A stretch of 64,000 nt of DNA, taken from positions 140,661 through 204,660 of the forward strand of contig ML986620.1 in assembly GCA_010094045.1 (NCBI GenBank), read 5' to 3'. The position numbers were made by a program, and so were the translations under genes. The stretch's first letter is position 1; every line of letters begins with the position of its first letter. The DNA comes from Lojkania enalia. Lineage: Eukaryota > Ascomycota > Dothideomycetes > Pleosporales. A model generated the notes under the pieces. That model made no database searches, was not told where the DNA came from, and was given only the letters and a program-made list of their open reading frames with translations. This document shows positions 10,606 through 21,719 of this stretch, one piece after another.

Positions 10606-12358
10606 TCAGCTACCCCGTTCTTCTAACTCCTGCAACCGCTTGACGAGAGTCTTTGTATGATACCCAAGCTGCGCCTCTACGTCGTTCATGATGTTCCAAA
10701 GGCGCGCTTTGCGGGCTATTCCAGTAATGTGTTTCGCCGCTGTTACGCGCCATCATTAGTGATCCGTTCAGACGATTATGAGCTCGGCATATTGAACTTG
10801 CCATAATATAAGCCGTGGGTTGCAAAGACCCTGAAAGAGTCGGGGAAGTCTGATATGACAACATTGGCCGCTCGCATGGCCTGGTCCTGGATATGGTCTA
10901 TGTAGGCTTCGTCTTGCAGAGTAGGCTCCGCATAGAGGAGTATATGCGTGATATGGTACCAGAAAGCTGCTGCAGCTACAAGCCGTCGTCAGCGATAGCA
11001 TCTTAATTGCTTGAACAAAGGAATCCAGACAGACCCGCCGCAGTAACAGTGAAATAAACCTTCCGAAACCCCTCATCGTCCTCCTCTCCATACGGAATCC
11101 CCGCAAACGACTCCGAAAGCCCTGCCCGCCACTCCTCCAGCTCCGTCAGCATCTCCCCCCTCCTCCCTTTGCCCGCATCCGTCTCTCCATCTTCGCCATA
11201 AACTAGATTGATTGCTCGCGCCAGTATCCAAAGGACTTGCCGCGCAAGGACATCCTCCCTAGTCTCCTCCTCTTCAAACTTCACACCCCACTCGTCGGGT
11301 CCCAGCATGAGGGGGCGCTCCGTCGCCAACGCCACCCCAATCTCATGCCGAACATAGATCCAGAAATTCGCGCCGTCGATGCCAGCAGACTGTGCACTGA
11401 TGCCCCGTGCCTTAATCAGCGCGTAGGCGCCCAGGAAATGCCGGCGGTGCTCCTGGCCTAGCGAAACGAAGATTTCGTACGCGGACAGCACGATGGTAGC
11501 GGTTAAGCAGTGCTGCTGGCAGGGCCCGTTCAGCGCGGCAATGAGCTGACGGAGAGCCTCGCCGTAGTGCCAGCGTGCGACGGGTTCCCACGAAGCATTT
11601 TGCCGCGAGCGCACGCGGGCGAGGCTCTTAGCCGTTAGCGCGCAGATGCAGTGGTAGAGGAGCGGGGAAGAGGGGATTAGGCGGGGGATGTGCAACTGGT
11701 AGGTCTGCGAGAAGTCGGTTAAGTCTTGGTAGATGGCGACGGTTCGGAGGTAGGTTTGGAGGAGGTGCACGGATTCCGGGGTCAAGTTTACGGCTACGCT
11801 TGGGGAGCGAGTGGGTGGCGGGAAAGGAGGAGCGGGAGCAGGCGTTGGGAGGATGAGGTTAGATAGCACAGTGGTTGGGGGGCTATCATCGGAGATGAGA
11901 TCGAAGCCGGGAATGTGCGTTTTGAATATCTCCCATGTTGAGGCGGGTTCAGGGTTAGGCAGGAGTGTGCTGTGTTCTGGTTGTGTTGTGATGGTAGTTG
12001 GATTAGGCTCTTCAGATGCGTTGGTAGAGGGTATGTTCTCATCTGTTTTCGAATCTAACTGCGTAATATTGACAGCAATGCTGTAGGTGGACGGAGCGAT
12101 GAAGTCGGAGGGTTTGCATTCCAGGTTGAGGCGCTCGCAGTTGCTGCAGACGGGCTTCTTCTCGTCGCAGCGGGAGTGTCGAGATTTGCAGGTATAGCTA
12201 TATTTTGGGTCAGTTTTGAGCTTCAATGGAACGGATACGGCACTTAAACCATCCTAAATGATCGTCAATCCCAATCTAGATAGACAAGAGGCGTCGTTAC
12301 CTGTCTTTCTCCGTGGTCCTCCTCTTCGCTTCTTCTTTAATGGTGCAGTATCCGCCAT
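10606..12358 (-). CDS. Zn(II)2Cys6 transcription regulator
   Basis: Fungal binuclear zinc-cluster regulator of unknown targets, expected in the nucleus. Predicted exons: 12358..12301, 12253..12250, 12197..11035, 10975..10802, 10739..10606 (510 residues). The zinc cluster reads GCYTCKSRHSRCDEKKPVC followed by SNCERLNLEC, after a basic KKKRRGGPRRK stretch. The first Cys is encoded across a 4-nt microexon; without it the cluster lacks a ligand and the frame breaks. The middle exon has a Pro/Thr-rich linker and the helical regulatory domain (LLYHCICALTAKSLA, LSAYEIFVSLGQ, ALIKARGI). The final exons give AFWYHITHILLYAEPT, FATHGLYY and a C-terminal coiled-coil-like HITGIARKARLWNIMN; the last junction needs a GC-AG intron. 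It is divergent from the dihydroorotate dehydrogenase gene. Confidence 0.8.
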
Positions 12359-13122
12359 TAATATGAAAGGTGGTTTTGTCACTAGGTCTATAAACGTCTA
12401 AGATAATATAAAATGAAATGCTACAGTTCGGGAACAATCTAAAATGAATATTGAGTTAGTTACCCCACGGGCCAACTACAGCAAGGGACATACAGGACAG
12501 TAGGTCCAGAAACGAGGCTACTTGAGATATCTGTTTCTTTATTGATCTACATGTATCCATCAAGTTATAATGGTAAATCGTGGATTGTCCTCAGCCGAGT
12601 AGAGGAAATTATGCTTTGTAATCGCTCTTGATATAATAACCCTTTCGTCACTTAAGAATGCCAAGGTCGACTAGAATTATCATTTCGTTGTCAAGCATAT
12701 CTCTGTCTTGGCGATAAGGAAGAAATAGTAGTATGGTACAAACTGGGCTATTCAGGGAGAGTGAATTAGAGAAAGTTGAGGGCGGATAATTTTACATCGA
12801 AGTAGCGGGGATCACGTAAGTCAGTCGCGTGCTCACGTGAATAATACCCCACAATGTCTAATCCCCCACTATGGTCTGTGCAGCCCTCGTCAGCGTTACA
12901 GTTCCACCAAGTTCCATACTTTTCTCTTCCTCTTCCTATAACATAAATAGACCGTAGGGAGCTCCTATTCTCCAATCGCAGCCCACTTTATCTGGAGTAG
13001 AACCATCTTGTCCGAGATCGGGTGTGGGTTATTTTGCGTGGTGATACACCCACTGATTGCCAGACAATCTGATAATCTTGCCAGCGGCCTACCGCGGGGA
13101 TTGCTAAAGCAATTCAGCCAGG
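12359..13122. promoter_or_regulatory. Divergent promoter, Zn2Cys6 regulator / DHODH
   Basis: About 760 bases between divergent start codons, AT-rich, without a supportable gene. A role for the neighbouring regulator at this promoter would be inference only. Confidence 0.4.
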
Positions 13123-14259
13123 ATGAAGCACAACCTCTACATACAGCCGCCTATTCTCAATTCCGCCAATCCGTGGTGCAGTACCCTCGAGCAACTCCAA
13201 GAGCTCTACGCGTCCCCACACACCGGCGCTGTAACCACTCGCACCTCGCTTCTCGACGGTTTTCTCAACGACTCCTCTGTACACCAGTTTGCCTTTTATA
13301 ATCCCGCAACGCACAATGCCGAAGAACCAAATTCCGAGAGTAGCACTGCCGCAGATACGACTGGCAGCTTGAACACGCTGGGATACAGTCCATTGCCGCT
13401 AATGACGTACTTGGGCTTTGTGAAAACAATATCAGATCAGATACCAGAACCTATATCGCATAGCTCACCGAACGAGGCGCATAAGCCGAAGCCATTCATT
13501 ATTTCGGTGACGGGCTCAGTAGACGACGTTGTGGAATGCTATAAGCAGATATGCGCTCTACAACATAAGGTGCTCATGGTGTTGGCAATGGAGGTTAACC
13601 TCTCGTGCCCAAACATCCCTGGAAAGCCACCGCCAGCGTACAATTCGGACTCCTTACTATCGTATTTGTCAGCACTGAAGCAGGAAGTCAAGCACCAATT
13701 GGATATCGAACCGGAATCGTCGCATCATAGAAAGATTCATGTCCCAATTGGAATCAAGACGCCGCCTTATACGTATCACGATCAATATCAGCAACTTATA
13801 GACTCATTGCTCGTGTCTGCAAACGAGATAGAACCTAAGGATCTGCCATGCCCCATTTCATTCATTACGGCAACCAACACTCTCGGCTCCTCGCTCCTTC
13901 TAACACCGACTTTCGAGTCTGCTACATCGCCGCCATCCTCGCCTGGGGGCTCCAAGTTGCGGGAAGTCTTCCATCACACTCTCAACTCCGCAAATGGAAC
14001 CGGAATTGGCGGGCTTGCTGGTGCGCCTTTACACCCACTTGCACTTGGCAACGTATATACTATCAAAAGCATGCTATTCCAACACAACGAGCTTGATCAT
14101 ATCCATATCATTGGCGTAGGTGGTGTTGATGATGTAGAGGGCTTCTTAAGGATGAGGGCAGTCGGTGCATCAGCTGTAGGCGTAGGCACGGCATTGGGAA
14201 GGAAGGGTGTTAAAGTGTTTGAAGAGATCAACGAGGTGTTAAAGCAGAGAGGATTCTGA
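13123..14259 (+). CDS. URA1: Dihydroorotate dehydrogenase, class 1A (soluble type)
   Basis: FMN enzyme oxidising dihydroorotate to orotate in pyrimidine synthesis. The class 1A (fumarate-linked, cytosolic) type is indicated by VNLSCPNIPGKP, with Cys as the expected catalytic base, by the absence of the N-terminal mitochondrial and membrane segment of class 2 enzymes, and by FYNP and SLNTLGY near the N-terminus. Other marks are the substrate/FMN Lys in VPIGIKTPPY, ITATNTLG, GIGGLAGAPLHPLAL, and the FMN phosphate site IIGVGGVDDVEGFLRMRAVGA with GVGTALGR. Single exon, 378 residues, longer than the bacterial enzymes (about 311) because of inserts near residues 65-80 and 260-290. Most filamentous fungi rely on the class 2 mitochondrial enzyme for the pathway, so this may be an additional enzyme; I cannot see the rest of the genome. 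Confidence 0.88.
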   Translation: MKHNLYIQPPILNSANPWCSTLEQLQELYASPHTGAVTTRTSLLDGFLNDSSVHQFAFYNPATHNAEEPNSESSTAADTTGSLNTLGYSPLPLMTYLGFVKTISDQIPEPISHSSPNEAHKPKPFIISVTGSVDDVVECYKQICALQHKVLMVLAMEVNLSCPNIPGKPPPAYNSDSLLSYLSALKQEVKHQLDIEPESSHHRKIHVPIGIKTPPYTYHDQYQQLIDSLLVSANEIEPKDLPCPISFITATNTLGSSLLLTPTFESATSPPSSPGGSKLREVFHHTLNSANGTGIGGLAGAPLHPLALGNVYTIKSMLFQHNELDHIHIIGVGGVDDVEGFLRMRAVGASAVGVGTALGRKGVKVFEEINEVLKQRGF

Positions 14260-14746
14260 ATAGATTCAGTGCGTTGTATCTGTGCTATGTCTCAGCTAAC
14301 CAATAGAAATGGGATTAACTGATCGAGGACGATAGATCATGATTTGAAGAATTTAATAAGTCTCAATCATGCACATAAAACCTACTTCCGTCTCCTAACA
14401 GATCATGCCATAAAGGGATACAATAAGAATCACCGTGGATACTACGACTGTAATATTTAGGTGTTTTACCACGACCCGATTTGGCTGATGTACAACTTGG
14501 TGGAGTTCAAGGGAACCAACCAATCATAGCCAACTCTTACCGACCCACATTTTTGCACTATGAATGAGCCTCAACCGTGACTCTATCTTTCCACCCACAC
14601 TACTGTCACCCCAGCGCTTTTGATCTACAACCGACGATTATCAAAACCATGCCAGTTCCGGATTGAAGGCCTAACAGCTCGCCGACTAGTCGACTAGCAA
14701 GATCCCAATTCACCTTACCGATATTCCTCTCGATTTGACTGGCAAG
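14260..14746. promoter_or_regulatory. Intergenic upstream of TRM11
   Basis: About 490 bases, AT-rich, no gene seen. Presumed 3' end of the dehydrogenase gene and promoter of TRM11. Confidence 0.4.
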
Positions 14747-16327
14747 ATGCGAGAATATCTTGTCAGGCTCGTGCAAATGCATGAGAGCTTCCGCAAAGCG
14801 GAGCTGCAGGCCCTTGCTGATGTGTCTGGAGTCGAGATGCATATCATCAAATATGAGGAAGATGTAGGTCTCAACCTTTCTATTAGAGATTAAACAATTA
14901 TTGTCAATTTTTATTTGCGGTCTCAGCCCGGTTTCCAACATTTTCTTTTCTTCCTATACTACCTGTTTAGGCACTATATAATTACTCTATGGTACTTCTT
15001 CTAATATTGTTAGTCACCATTCTGCGTCATTGGTCTGCCATCGGACAAAGCCGCTCATGCTATGATATCTCGTAGTATTCTCTCTCAGGGCATTTATGAA
15101 CTCTGGGGACACGGCCGAAACTACAATGCTTTGCACGCTTCCATTAAGAATTTGTCTCCTTCAAAATGGAACGCGTATCATGAAACGCCCTTCCGGTTTA
15201 CCCTCGACAGCTTCCGGGGCTCGCGTACCCCTACCGAACAGCGTGACATTGTAGAGTCTTTCTCCTACCTAGAATTTGCTGGACCAATAAGGATGAAAGA
15301 AGCTGATGTCTCTTTCCGCGTATTCGAGGACTATGATCATGAAGCGCCTGAGCCCAAATATTTATACATGGGCCGATTCATCTCAGGTTCGGGTCGCCAT
15401 GCAAAAACGATGTATGATTTGAAGAAGAGGCATTACATAAGTACCACATCCATGGACGCCGAACTTGCGCTGCTGACGGCCAATATTGCACTAGCTGCTC
15501 CGGGGAAGTTTTTCTTCGACCCGTTCATGGGGACGGGCGGATTCCCAATTGCATGCTCCCACTTCGGAGCAATCACTTGCGGGAGTGATATCGATGGGCG
15601 GAGTATCCGAGGTACAGGCGGAAGCGCAAGGAAGGGTCAGATGGGCAAAAAGGACGTCGAGGGCAATTTCAGACAATATGGGCTTGAAGAAAGATATCTC
15701 GGAGGGTTCGTATCTGATCTCACCAACACTCCTCTAAGAATTACCACACCTTGTGGTAATGAACAAAATGGCGGCTACCTTGATGGTATCATCTGTGATC
15801 CGCCATACGGCATCCGCGAAGGCTTGAAAGTTCTTGGTTCCCGCGAGAAGCTAGGAGACAAAGAACGCGCGACTCACCATGATCGATGCAAGGAGCCTAC
15901 TTATATTCCACCAAAACGTCCGTATAGCTTCATAGCCATGCTTGATGATATTCTCGCTTTCGCCGCTAGTACCCTGGTTGATGGCGGGAGGCTTAGTATG
16001 TGGATGCCTACCGCGAATGACGAGGACATCGAACTTGTTATACCAACACATCCATGCTTAGAAATTGTTTCAGTTTGCGTTCAGCCGTTCAATAAGTGGA
16101 GTAGGCGCTTGTTGACGTATCGGAGGTTATCCGACTCTGAGGTATCTCAGGATTCCCTTCATATGACTAAGAAGGAATACGAGACGGGCATTAAAGCTGA
16201 CGAGCTAAATGGATTCCGGAGGAAGTACTTTGAAGGGTTCAAAGAATTTCAAAAGCTGCGATTGGAAACAGCGACGGGTAGACGAGTGTCCGACGAAAGC
16301 ACGGAATTAGAGAAAACTTCCAATTGA
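14747..16327 (+). CDS. TRM11: tRNA (guanine10-N2) methyltransferase catalytic subunit Trm11
   Basis: Catalytic subunit, with Trm112, of the enzyme making N2-methylguanosine at position 10 of tRNA. Exon 1 (14747..14863) encodes MREYLVRLVQMHESFRKAE; a 150-nt intron (14864..15013, donor GTAGGT, acceptor GTTAG) joins it to 15014..16327, giving 476 residues. The N-terminal half is the THUMP-containing region, with ISRSILSQGIYELWGHG. The Rossmann methyltransferase half has motif I DPFMGTGGFPIACSHFG, the acidic GSDIDGR, and the catalytic motif DGIICDPPYGIREGLK (DPPY acts on exocyclic amines). YSFIAMLDDILAFAA and VQPFNKWSRRLLTYRR follow as in the family. The first exon is invisible unless spliced, because the long frame alone starts at 15062. 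Confidence 0.95.
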
Positions 16328-16922
16328 GTGTTTCCAATAATATTCGTATCCTTCTAGTTTACCACTTACTCATTTTGACGATGATAGATCATGTCGTGCT
16401 TACTCCTTATCCTTCCTTTTGGCGGAACCTTGCTCTACATTCGGCGGAATTCTTCGCGAGATCACGCACTAAAAGAAACCCACATCCATCTACCCCGCGA
16501 TGATTCGCCACGATCTTGCCCGCGGAGAATCCTGCGGGCTTACTTGATCTTCTGATGGCATTGTCTTGGAAATTCTTGTTTCCCCCTTGTCCGCTAAAGT
16601 AGGAGCCATGGTGACTCCGGTCTATGTTTGGGCAAAGATGTAGCTTCAGTAGCATGCGCCGCACCTGTTTGCGCAACGCCATAGAGAATAGACATAGCGC
16701 TACGTACTTTCATACATCACGGTCCTCTCTTAAATAATAGCCGATGATGAAGTGGATAATGCAGGAGTAGAAAATACCCCGGCGGGTATGTTATACGATG
16801 GATGTAGGATTTTCGAGCCTATGAGTACCGGTATGTAGTATCGAAGCCAATTATTTAAAGCTGCCCACATTCTTCTTCTGCTAAATATTTGTATTTGATG
16901 CTTGGCTGCAGCTTACTCTGAC
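16328..16922. other. Intergenic, no gene seen
   Basis: About 600 bases between TRM11 and the GH51 relic. A 91-codon minus-strand frame at 16407..16682 has no recognisable features and I do not annotate it. Confidence 0.5.
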
Positions 16923-19200
16923 AAAGTAAGGTTTCTCGTCCTAACACTATTAGCTTTGGTAGCTTCAGCACTTGACACCAAAGTTTCAAATAATGGACGT
17001 AACGCGACACCTGGATACTAGTATGGTGTGGTGTTTGAAGTAAGCACAGCGCAATTCAAGAAGATCACCAATTGACGCTTTCTTTCAGGATATCAATTAT
17101 TCGGGCGATAGCGGTATACATGTAGAATTGATCCGCAATCAGTCATTCCAAGGAAGTAATGTTCATTCTTCGGTTATAAAGCCACGGTCAGCCATTTAAG
17201 GTGCATAATTCTCTTTGCAGAATCTCTCTCTGTCCTTGTCAACCTCATTGCCGACTTCATTGAAGCTCGCAGCCCCCAGTGGAGTGGTTGGCATATCGAA
17301 TCTAGGGTAATGGGGGATTGATGTAAATTTGAAGAGGTACACCGGCTCTTTATGGGTTAAGTGTGGCTACAATGGCACATTTACGGTTTCCATGGTCAAC
17401 TAGATCTTGGATGAGATGCTAGGCAGTGTGGGAGTGGCATCAAAAGCGACTCGTGGCGAGATGATGGACTACCTATTCACATTAACGTCCGAGAAGGAGG
17501 TAGAGGGCGTCAATAATCCGTTTTCGATTACTTTCGACGTTTCTATACATCTAGAAATCAGTCAATCGATAGGAGTTAGTGCTTATATTGAATTTTAGGT
17601 AGCCGACAGTTCGCTTGACTTCAATCTCATTGGTCACCTTCCACGCATGTATAATAATCGGCCGAATGGTATGAGAGTCGATCTAATGGCAGAACTCGAA
17701 GGGCTAAACCCTGTAAATCATTTCACTGGAAACTTATGGATCTAGTCACATCCTAATCTTCTCCTAGTCATTCCTCGGATTCCCAGGCGGCAACAAACTC
17801 GCAGGTGAGGATCCTCCATACTACTTAAAGTGGAACGAAATAATTGGGCTTCTTAAGGACCGTTACAGGTACCCTGAGGCATGGACATACGATAATACTA
17901 ATGAACTCGGCCTCATTGAGTATCTGCAATCATGTGACGATTCAAAGATAGAGCTTGGTGAGTAGATTTCCGGCACTTAATCTCCCGCAATCAATAGTTG
18001 ACCGTTACAGTTCTTGCCGTCTAGGCAGGCTTCTACCTCGAAGGCCCCGTAATCAGCGAGACCGATCTCCAGCCCTATATCTGTCATGGGGATTTTGGCA
18101 AGTCTGTCGAGCTGTATCAGATATCGACGTACGATATCACAGTCGATATCACGCCGGATATCACGCTGGATATCAGCTGATATACTCCTTTTCCATGTAC
18201 ATAAATATGGCCCGCTGGCCATCTTCAATCAAGCAGTTCAGCTCCTCATCTCCCTCTATGAGACAAGATTCGCCCTCACCACAATATCGAAGATGCATTT
18301 AACGAACTCGACTTTACTATGAGAAGTGTCGATATTACTTACGGGCACACTCCTCGTACTACTAGGGTATTCGGAGCCTTGGGCCATCAAGGACGTTGAG
18401 GTCGATAACGAAAACAATCTCGGTAGAGGCGGAGCTCCTTTCGGATCATACCGCTTCCAAGCTTTCAAGGATGCTATCAGCAAGAAGTGCCGTGATATTT
18501 TCGTACTTGCTAGCACGGCCGGATTATTTTGCGGGGTAGTCCGGCCTCTTTGGTAACTCTCCAGCTGGTTTCAAGACCACGATCGGTATGTCTTGTTTTC
18601 TCTTCGTGGAGAGGTCGGGAAGGTCAGGAATACTGATCGTGTTGTAGGCGAGGATGCGGTAGTCTAGAAAAGAAATTCTATCAGGTGATGGCATCAACTA
18701 GGAAGATAGAAAATGGCAAATCCCTCAGTGGATTAGCATGGTATCTGAAGTAGTCTTCTTATTTGGCGCCGAGAGAAACATGGATAAGATATGGGGAGCT
18801 GGATACGTAGGAAAGCGCTCTGATCGGAAACACTGAGGGCTGACGTTATCAAAAGCACCAACGCTTCAAAATCTTGAATCTTACCAATGGATTCCAGACC
18901 TTAATTCCTATAGCATTGATCCTGACGCCGATGTGCTCTCCACTTATCATATGCTCAGGCTGTTCTCCGCCCACCGCATATCCACCGTCCTGATAATGGA
19001 GTCCCCGATATTTGGTCCCGCGCACTATGTGGGCAATCACTCAAATTCGCTTGATTCATACATATTTAAGACAACGATATACGATTCGACCGCATCTATG
19101 AGCGCCACTGTTGGCTTCGAAAGCATCAGCGAAGGTACAGAGGAGCATTGACAGTCCTGACCGCGCCGAGTGCAGAAAGCTACAACAGAGTTGACAGTGA
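16923..19200 (+). pseudogene. Decayed GH51 alpha-L-arabinofuranosidase
   Basis: A secreted enzyme that removed arabinose side chains from arabinan and arabinoxylan, now broken. In scattered frames I read: a signal-peptide core FLVLTLLALVASA near 16932 whose ATG is missing; YGVVFE, a still recognisable intron (17040..17088) and DINYSGDSGIHVELIRNQS; TSLPTSLKLAAPSGVVGIS; WGIDVNLKRYTGSLWVK; NNPFSITFD; DFNLIGHLPRMYNNRPNGM; FPGGNKLAG; WTYDNTNELGLIEYL; LGYSEPWAIKDVEVDNEN (the acid/base region, usually EVGNED); SYRFQAFKDAI; and the C-terminal SYIFKTTIYDSTASMSATV. The order is that of the family. Stops interrupt it, for example TAG at 17019, and there are several frameshifts and a missing block before 18900. 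A 12-bp repeat expansion lies inside. Confidence 0.85.
18120..18180. repeat. 12-bp minisatellite built on GATATC
   Basis: The palindrome GATATC recurs at 18120, 18133, 18145, 18157 and 18169, a period of 12-13 bases with variable spacers such as ACAGTC, ACGCCG and ACGCTG. It lies inside the GH51 relic and in one frame spells a DIT-V/P/L repeat. Confidence 0.85.
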
Positions 19201-21719
19201 TGTGGCAAGCTGCAAGAGCACAAGCTTGATGGCTGGTAGTGGTGGGGTGTTTAAGTTCGAGTTGCGGGATTTGAACATTTAGATCTTTGAGATTAAAGGC
19301 TAAACCAATAGCCAAGAAAATGTTTTGTAATGCTTCTAAGCCGTTACGCTGCTCAAAATCCTCTATATATGAATTCCTAGAGTTAATGCTATTGCGGTGA
19401 GGCATCGTAATTGAGCGAACGCATCGCATCGTGAAGAGTTTCATTTAGAATGCATTTATGTCAACTACGTCATTGTTAGATGAGCTTTCGAAATTCCTAT
19501 TGCATGAGCAAAGTTATAGAAGAGTTCTTTGCCGTAAGACTTCATGATCAAATACCACGTGCTCTAGCTTGGTACACAGATATTTTCCGCCAGTGTTAGT
19601 TAAGAACCTAGCTTGATAAGGTACGAAGATGACCTTAACTTCATTTTTAAATAATTCTAGAAACTTTAAAAGATCAAAAACAAATTTCCCTCTCTAGCCA
19701 TACATCCAACCCCAAAAGTATTTGCGTTTCTTGCGGCCACATCTGCAAAGCAACTCCGTCCTACACCATCGGACTCAGCCCGCCTCAAGATCAGACTTCA
19801 CAACAACCCTTATTTCAAACCTTCGGTTACCACGTGATACACAAGGGCTGGGTCTATTACTAAATGTTGCAAATTGTAACCGGACTTCAACAACCATTCA
19901 GTCTCTTTACAAGGGTTCCATTCAAACAGAGTCATGAAGTCCTAGCCGATAGGTCTAGCAGATCTAGATGCTATCTTGTTACAGCGGATGCCTGAAGTAT
20001 CTTCAAGACAGCCAGGGGCGAAAAGCAAAAGTCGTAAAGTAGAAGGGTTGGAGAGCGTCATGTTAGCCCTGAGAAAGAAACCAAACTAAATCCACGATTC
20101 CCGTTGTCGAACTCTCAAGGTCACGCTCCTAGTTCAGAAAACGCCTGGGTACGCAGAGGAAGGTGGAAGGAGAAGGTTAAGAAGGAGTAATACTGTTATA
20201 TTATAGGAGGCCTTATGGTCCTTGCTAGATCCTGAGATCCTGGCAGCCTCTATTTCCCATTTCCGAGGGACTGGAAGGATTCGCTTGTACCCTAGGGGAG
20301 CAGTGAGCTGGGGAAAGCTAGACCGGAAAAGGCATAGTTAGAAACCTGATTGCGGATACCGAATAATGTCGAAACTAAAATCGATGTCCGATATCAAATT
20401 ATTCGAGATGCATTTCCTGATGGCAGGGGAAGAATAACACCGTCTCAAGACTGCTAATGATAGTAACGAACAGCTGAAGTGAACAGCCACCAAGGTTCTA
20501 GATACAGGCTAGGACTCGGGAGATTATGGCGCGATCGACATGTGCGGCACCGGTTCCGAGCTCCAATCCAATGTCAGGCCTTCCCTATTAACAACCCAAC
20601 CGCTGGCCATCCATCGCTCACAGCAAACGCCTGTTGATGCTCATTATTATCCAACATGACGGGCATACTCATCGCCCGCCCGTCCCACTGCGTGTAAGCG
20701 CCCAACGCCGCTTCCGCAATGCGGGCACAATAGCTCCTTCATCACTCACACAGCGCATCAAGACTGCGTCAAACAAGTGATTTCGGTGACGGTCTGAAGA
20801 ACAGGATAAAGCTAGCCCCCGTCTCTAACCCCTTTGACAGAAATTGCGGCGGCTTGAGCACAGCCTCGTCCGGCGCCGTCGTGCTTCAACCTCTCCACTC
20901 GTCTAACGATGTCTAGCGCAAGTGGCGGTCATCACCTTTTCCAGCGCAGCATTTCGTGCCCACAGCGCGTGTAGGGATGGATGCTTAGGAGCGTAGGCTG
21001 CAGTTGCTTATGACCCTATACGAGAGCTGAACCACATAAACAAGGAGAAAGTTTCAGCCGCTCGGCTACAAACAGCAATTGCAAGAGATGTGGCTCCCAC
21101 GAGGAATTGACGCCGCTCGACGACTGGTCCGCGCTCCAGCTTGGCTCCCGCATCGTGACTCTGCCACCGCCTCAACAATAGGTCCTTTTCGACCCCATTA
21201 CTTACACCATGATACAGTCTCCCGTCCTTCCGATTCGCTTCCCGCTTGGTGATCCTATACGGAGGGCGTAAAATACTAGAGGCGAGCAAATGCCATCTGC
21301 GAGCCCAAGCGTGCCCATGGCCACGATCCCCACCCACGGCGAGGCTGAGCTCCTAGAGCGGCATTCCGAAAGCTAGACGCCTCTTTTCTTAAACGAATTT
21401 TCAAGTCACGGAAGGTCTTAGCGCGGGGTTCATCTCATTTGACGTGCGTTATATTCTCTGCCTGAAGTGCAGGGTTGCCCTTCATATATCGCTCCGTGAG
21501 GCTTCGAAATTCCTTTTTTTTTCTTTATTACTTAGACAGTCGAGGCAATACAGGAAGGAGACACCTGTTTCAGCCGCATATTGGATAGTTCTCGTTGTCG
21601 TATTGCTTAATACTGCCCCTTAGCCTTTTCGTTACTCCTCGAGTCGACGTCGCAGTTCTCTAAGAACTTTGCTTTCGTAAACGTCTATTCTTTCCTCGGT
21701 CTCTTGCTCTTTTACTGTC
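19201..21719. other. 2.5 kb gene-poor region
   Basis: No gene can be supported. A minus-strand open stretch near 20587..20735 reads like the C-terminal end of a protein (ARIAEAALGAYTQWDGRA, then MPVMLDNNEHQQAFA) but has stops on its upstream side, so it could be a relic; I do not recognise the family. The right half is GC-richer than the left. Confidence 0.5.

Noticed and set aside
14606..14941. 111-codon minus-strand frame
   Set aside because: It is antisense to the first exon and intron of TRM11, which explains its length.
15062..15070. TRM11 starting at the Met in the long frame
   Set aside because: It would remove the conserved N-terminus EYLVRLVQMHESF, which is found in phase just upstream across an intron.
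16407..16682. 91-codon minus-strand frame
   Set aside because: Unremarkable composition and no recognised motif; kept out for lack of support.
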